From contig JAEUIK010000414.1 in the NCBI GenBank assembly GCA_016793185.1, positions 1 through 6,858 of the forward strand: a stretch of DNA of 6,858 bases, given 5' to 3'. The stretch comes from Planctomycetaceae bacterium (GTDB taxonomy: Bacteria > Planctomycetota > Planctomycetia > Pirellulales > JAEUIK01). This document shows, one piece after another, positions 4,889 to 6,858 of the stretch (position 1 is the stretch's first letter; the number at the start of each line of letters is the position of its first letter). The position numbers and the translations under genes are program-made. The notes below the pieces were generated by a model. The model was not told where the DNA came from and did not search any database. It saw nothing but the letters and a program-made list of their open reading frames with translations.

Positions 4889-5764
4889 ATGAAACGTGTT
4901 GCCAGTCTGTTGTCTCTCGGCGCCCTCAGCGCCGCGTTGATGTTCACCACTCCCGCCTCTGCCGATACGCTCACCGTGCAAAGCGACTTGAGCGTCCTGA
5001 CCTTCGGCATCGAGATCGGCTTCTACCTCGAAGAAAACAATCCCGAAAGCTTCTTCCCGCTCCTCGTGGCGGTCGGCCAGGGTGGCGTCCCCGTGACGGG
5101 CACCCCGATACTCCCGGGCAGCAAGCTCCCCGGCCCGGTCACCCCCGGCTTCAGCAACGGCCTCTCGGCTCAGGCTGCCGGCACGATCCAGGTCACGCCG
5201 AGTGGCTTCTCGATCGACGGCGCCGCGATCACGCTCCTCGACAGCGGTTTGTGGCAGCCAGGTACCGATCAGAACCCGGACAACGCCGACTGGGACTTCG
5301 TCGCCGTCTCGGCTGACCTGGGTGCCTTCCTCGAAGGTTACTTCCTGGCCACGGAGCCGGATCCGTACGATCTGGTGGCCGTTGCTTCGGTCGATGGCTT
5401 GGTCCTGAGCCTGCTCACCGGCAACCTCACCTTGGATGGGTTCGGCGCGTTCCTCGACCCCGCCGCCACCCTGGCCCTGGAATCGGCCCAACTGGCTGTC
5501 GCTGCCAACCTCGGCAACTTCGCGGAGTCGGTCGACACCGCGATTCCCGAGACGCTCGCCCTGTCTGGCACCTTTGTCGACGGTGTCCTGACGATCCCCG
5601 TCAGCAGCTTCTTCGACATCGAGATCCCGACGGACTTCGTCAATCTGATCGGACGCATCAGCGTCTCGGGGCAGATCGTCGCTCTCCCCGAGCCGAGCAG
5701 CTTTGCTCTGCTGGGCCTCGGCTTCGCCGCTATGGGTGTCTACGGCTACCGTCGCCGCAAGTAA
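4889..5764 (+). CDS. PEP-CTERM sorting domain protein, exported, function unknown (PEP2)
   Basis: The protein has 291 residues. Residues 1-25 are a Sec signal peptide (MKR, hydrophobic core, ASA before D26). The mature part is acidic and beta-rich: DTLTVQSDLSVLTFG at 26-40, a Pro/Gly-rich segment (67-90), GTIQV and GAAITLLDSG (98-120), then Asp/Asn-rich DQNPDNADWDF (127-137). An Ala-rich stretch (about 187-215) is followed by LTIPVSSFFDIEIP (234-247) and VSGQIVA. The sorting signal is PEP at 267-269, a helix (about 272-286) and RRRK at the end. Exosortase would process it after export. No enzyme motif and no cysteine is seen. The end of the body (LTIPV … VSGQIVA-PEP) parallels PEP1 (LTLPI … VAGTLVATA-PEP), so the two may be distant paralogues. 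Terminators on both sides make it monocistronic. Confidence 0.93.
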   Translation: MKRVASLLSLGALSAALMFTTPASADTLTVQSDLSVLTFGIEIGFYLEENNPESFFPLLVAVGQGGVPVTGTPILPGSKLPGPVTPGFSNGLSAQAAGTIQVTPSGFSIDGAAITLLDSGLWQPGTDQNPDNADWDFVAVSADLGAFLEGYFLATEPDPYDLVAVASVDGLVLSLLTGNLTLDGFGAFLDPAATLALESAQLAVAANLGNFAESVDTAIPETLALSGTFVDGVLTIPVSSFFDIEIPTDFVNLIGRISVSGQIVALPEPSSFALLGLGFAAMGVYGYRRRK

Positions 5765-5792
5765 CCCGCACGGCTAGTTGATTGCAACATCG

Positions 5793-5831
5793 AGCCGGCT
5801 CCCCGACCTCGGGGAGCCGGCTTTTATTTTT
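5793..5831 (+). terminator. Strong intrinsic terminator of PEP2
   Basis: AGCCGGCTCCCCG (5793-5805) pairs perfectly with CGGGGAGCCGGCT (5810-5822) around the loop ACCT. TTTTATTTTT follows. It starts 28 bases after the stop codon, so gene C probably needs its own promoter. Confidence 0.93.
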
Positions 5832-5990
5832 GCCCTCGACGACTACGATGGAGGTGGGAGGGCCGCCCCGTATTGGCTCCCCCAAGCGCAGGGCATGAAC
5901 TGCGTGCCAACCGTAGGGTGAGCGCTTCTCGGCCGCGACTTCGGCCAGCTCTCCGCCGCTCCTTGGGTCCCGACGCCCGGCTAGCCCGCT

Positions 5991-6858
5991 ATGCTTCGCC
6001 CCCAGCAAAAGATCAAGGCAGCCCCGCAGCCGGCCACCTGGTGGACCGAGCGCCGGCGGAACCTTGCGATCTGCCTGGGCTTAACCCTGCTGGTTCTGGC
6101 CGTCTACGGGCAGATGGCACGGGGCGTTTTCGGCTTCACCCGCGGTTTCTGGCCGGGCGAGGAGTTCCAGTTCATCGGCCTTGACGACGGCGACTACTTC
6201 ACCACCAACTCGTACATCAAGCGGGGGCTCACACTCGAAGGCATTCGCTGGGCGTTCTTCGAGAACTTCTCGGCCAACTGGCATCCGCTGACCTGGATCA
6301 GCCTGATGCTCGACTGCCAGATCTATGGCGTTCGCCCTGGCGGGCCGCACATCACCAACATGCTGCTGCACCTGGCAAGCGTGCTGCTCCTGTTCGCGAT
6401 CGCGCTGCAGATGACCGACCGCGTCTGGCCGAGCGCCCTGGTCGCGGCGCTGTGGGCCGTTCACCCGTTGCACGTTGAATCGGTCGCCTGGGTGAGCGAA
6501 CGCAAGGACGCGCTCTCGACGGTCTTTGCGCTGGGGGCGATCCTGGCCTACGTCAGTTACGCGCAGCGGCCGCGGGCCTGGTGCTACGCGCTGGTGCTCG
6601 CGTTCTATCTGTTGAGCCTCTTTTCGAAGCAGATGTGGGTCACATTGCCCTGCGCGCTGCTGCTACTCGACTACTGGCCCCTCTATCGATTTCCGTTTCA
6701 GACCACGCCGGCGGGAAAGCCGGAGTTCTCGCGCCCCGGCTGGCGCGTCCTGCTGCTCGAGAAGCTCCCGCTGTTCGCCTTGACCGTCGGCTTTAGCGTG
6801 ATGGTTTATTTTGTGCAGAAGAACGCCGGGGCCGTCTCCGACCTCGATAATGTGCCCT
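5991..6858 (+). CDS. GT-C type membrane glycosyltransferase-like protein, TMTC-related (gene C, 3' end outside window)
   Basis: The first 289 codons are visible. ATG 5991 is the first start, because an in-frame TAG ends at 5984; no clear Shine-Dalgarno precedes it, as with gene B. Residues 1-23 are basic and polar. Helix one is about 24-42, followed by a slightly longer loop than in B, ending in LDDGDY (64-69). NWHP is at 96-99, LDCQIYG at 107-113, AVHPLHVES at 156-164 and SERKD at 169-173. LLLLDYWPLYR (223-233) and EKLPLF (257-262) follow before the sequence runs out. These motifs align with genes A and B, so it is a third paralogue. Segments such as LDCQI and RVWPSALVAAL are shared with A rather than B. 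DD (65-66) is the candidate catalytic pair. A TPR tail is expected from B but is outside the window. The 226 bases between PEP2 and this gene hold the PEP2 terminator and no promoter that stands out. Confidence 0.9.
   Translation, partial: MLRPQQKIKAAPQPATWWTERRRNLAICLGLTLLVLAVYGQMARGVFGFTRGFWPGEEFQFIGLDDGDYFTTNSYIKRGLTLEGIRWAFFENFSANWHPLTWISLMLDCQIYGVRPGGPHITNMLLHLASVLLLFAIALQMTDRVWPSALVAALWAVHPLHVESVAWVSERKDALSTVFALGAILAYVSYAQRPRAWCYALVLAFYLLSLFSKQMWVTLPCALLLLDYWPLYRFPFQTTPAGKPEFSRPGWRVLLLEKLPLFALTVGFSVMVYFVQKNAGAVSDLDNVP

Noticed and set aside
1..6858. CRISPR array, insertion sequence, tRNA, rRNA or exosortase gene
   Set aside because: No regularly spaced repeats, transposase motifs or terminal repeats, cloverleaf or rRNA-like sequence were seen, and none of the five genes has exosortase features. 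All large open stretches are explained by the five genes.

Overview
The window looks like a piece of a GC-rich Planctomycetota chromosome, possibly of the Pirellula type. This is inferred from two secreted proteins with C-terminal PEP-CTERM sorting signals ('PEPSSFALLG…GYRRRK' and 'PEPATMGMM…RRWKKRS') and from large membrane proteins with C-terminal TPRs carrying a 'FAWFLATCP' type repeat, which is common in that phylum. No rRNA or other phylogenetic marker is present, so the placement rests on protein style only.

There are five protein genes. Gene A runs on the minus strand from 706 and leaves the window at base 1. Gene B (862-2913, plus strand) diverges from it across a 155-bp intergenic region that holds a perfect 9-bp inverted repeat. 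Gene C (plus strand) starts at 5991 and leaves the window at the right end. A, B and C are paralogues: multi-spanning membrane proteins with a shared 'xDDxxY … NWHP … HPLxxES … ERKD … LLLLD' core. They resemble GT-C fold glycosyltransferases of the TMTC (transmembrane plus TPR, protein O-mannosyltransferase) type. B is complete and ends in about four TPRs.

Between B and C lie two monocistronic PEP-CTERM genes (3283-4197 and 4889-5764). Each has a Sec signal peptide, a low-complexity beta-type body of unknown function, and a PEP motif, membrane helix and basic tail. Each is followed by a strong intrinsic terminator, and each begins with the same ATG-CTN-ATG double start in which the Shine-Dalgarno spacing favours the second ATG. 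The leader regions (2914-3282 and 4198-4888) are lower in GC and contain TTGACA-type promoter candidates, a dyad symmetry element, a terminator-like hairpin and a short tandem repeat, but no convincing further gene.

Working picture (inference): PEP-CTERM proteins are exported by Sec and processed by an exosortase, which is not encoded here. The surrounding GT-C/TPR proteins would be well placed to glycosylate exported proteins on the outer face of the membrane. Three copies of this family around two PEP-CTERM genes is the most notable feature of the window. A functional link is not proved, because both families are numerous in Planctomycetota genomes and the separate terminators argue against one operon. 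Nothing indicates a mobile element, CRISPR array, tRNA or rRNA.
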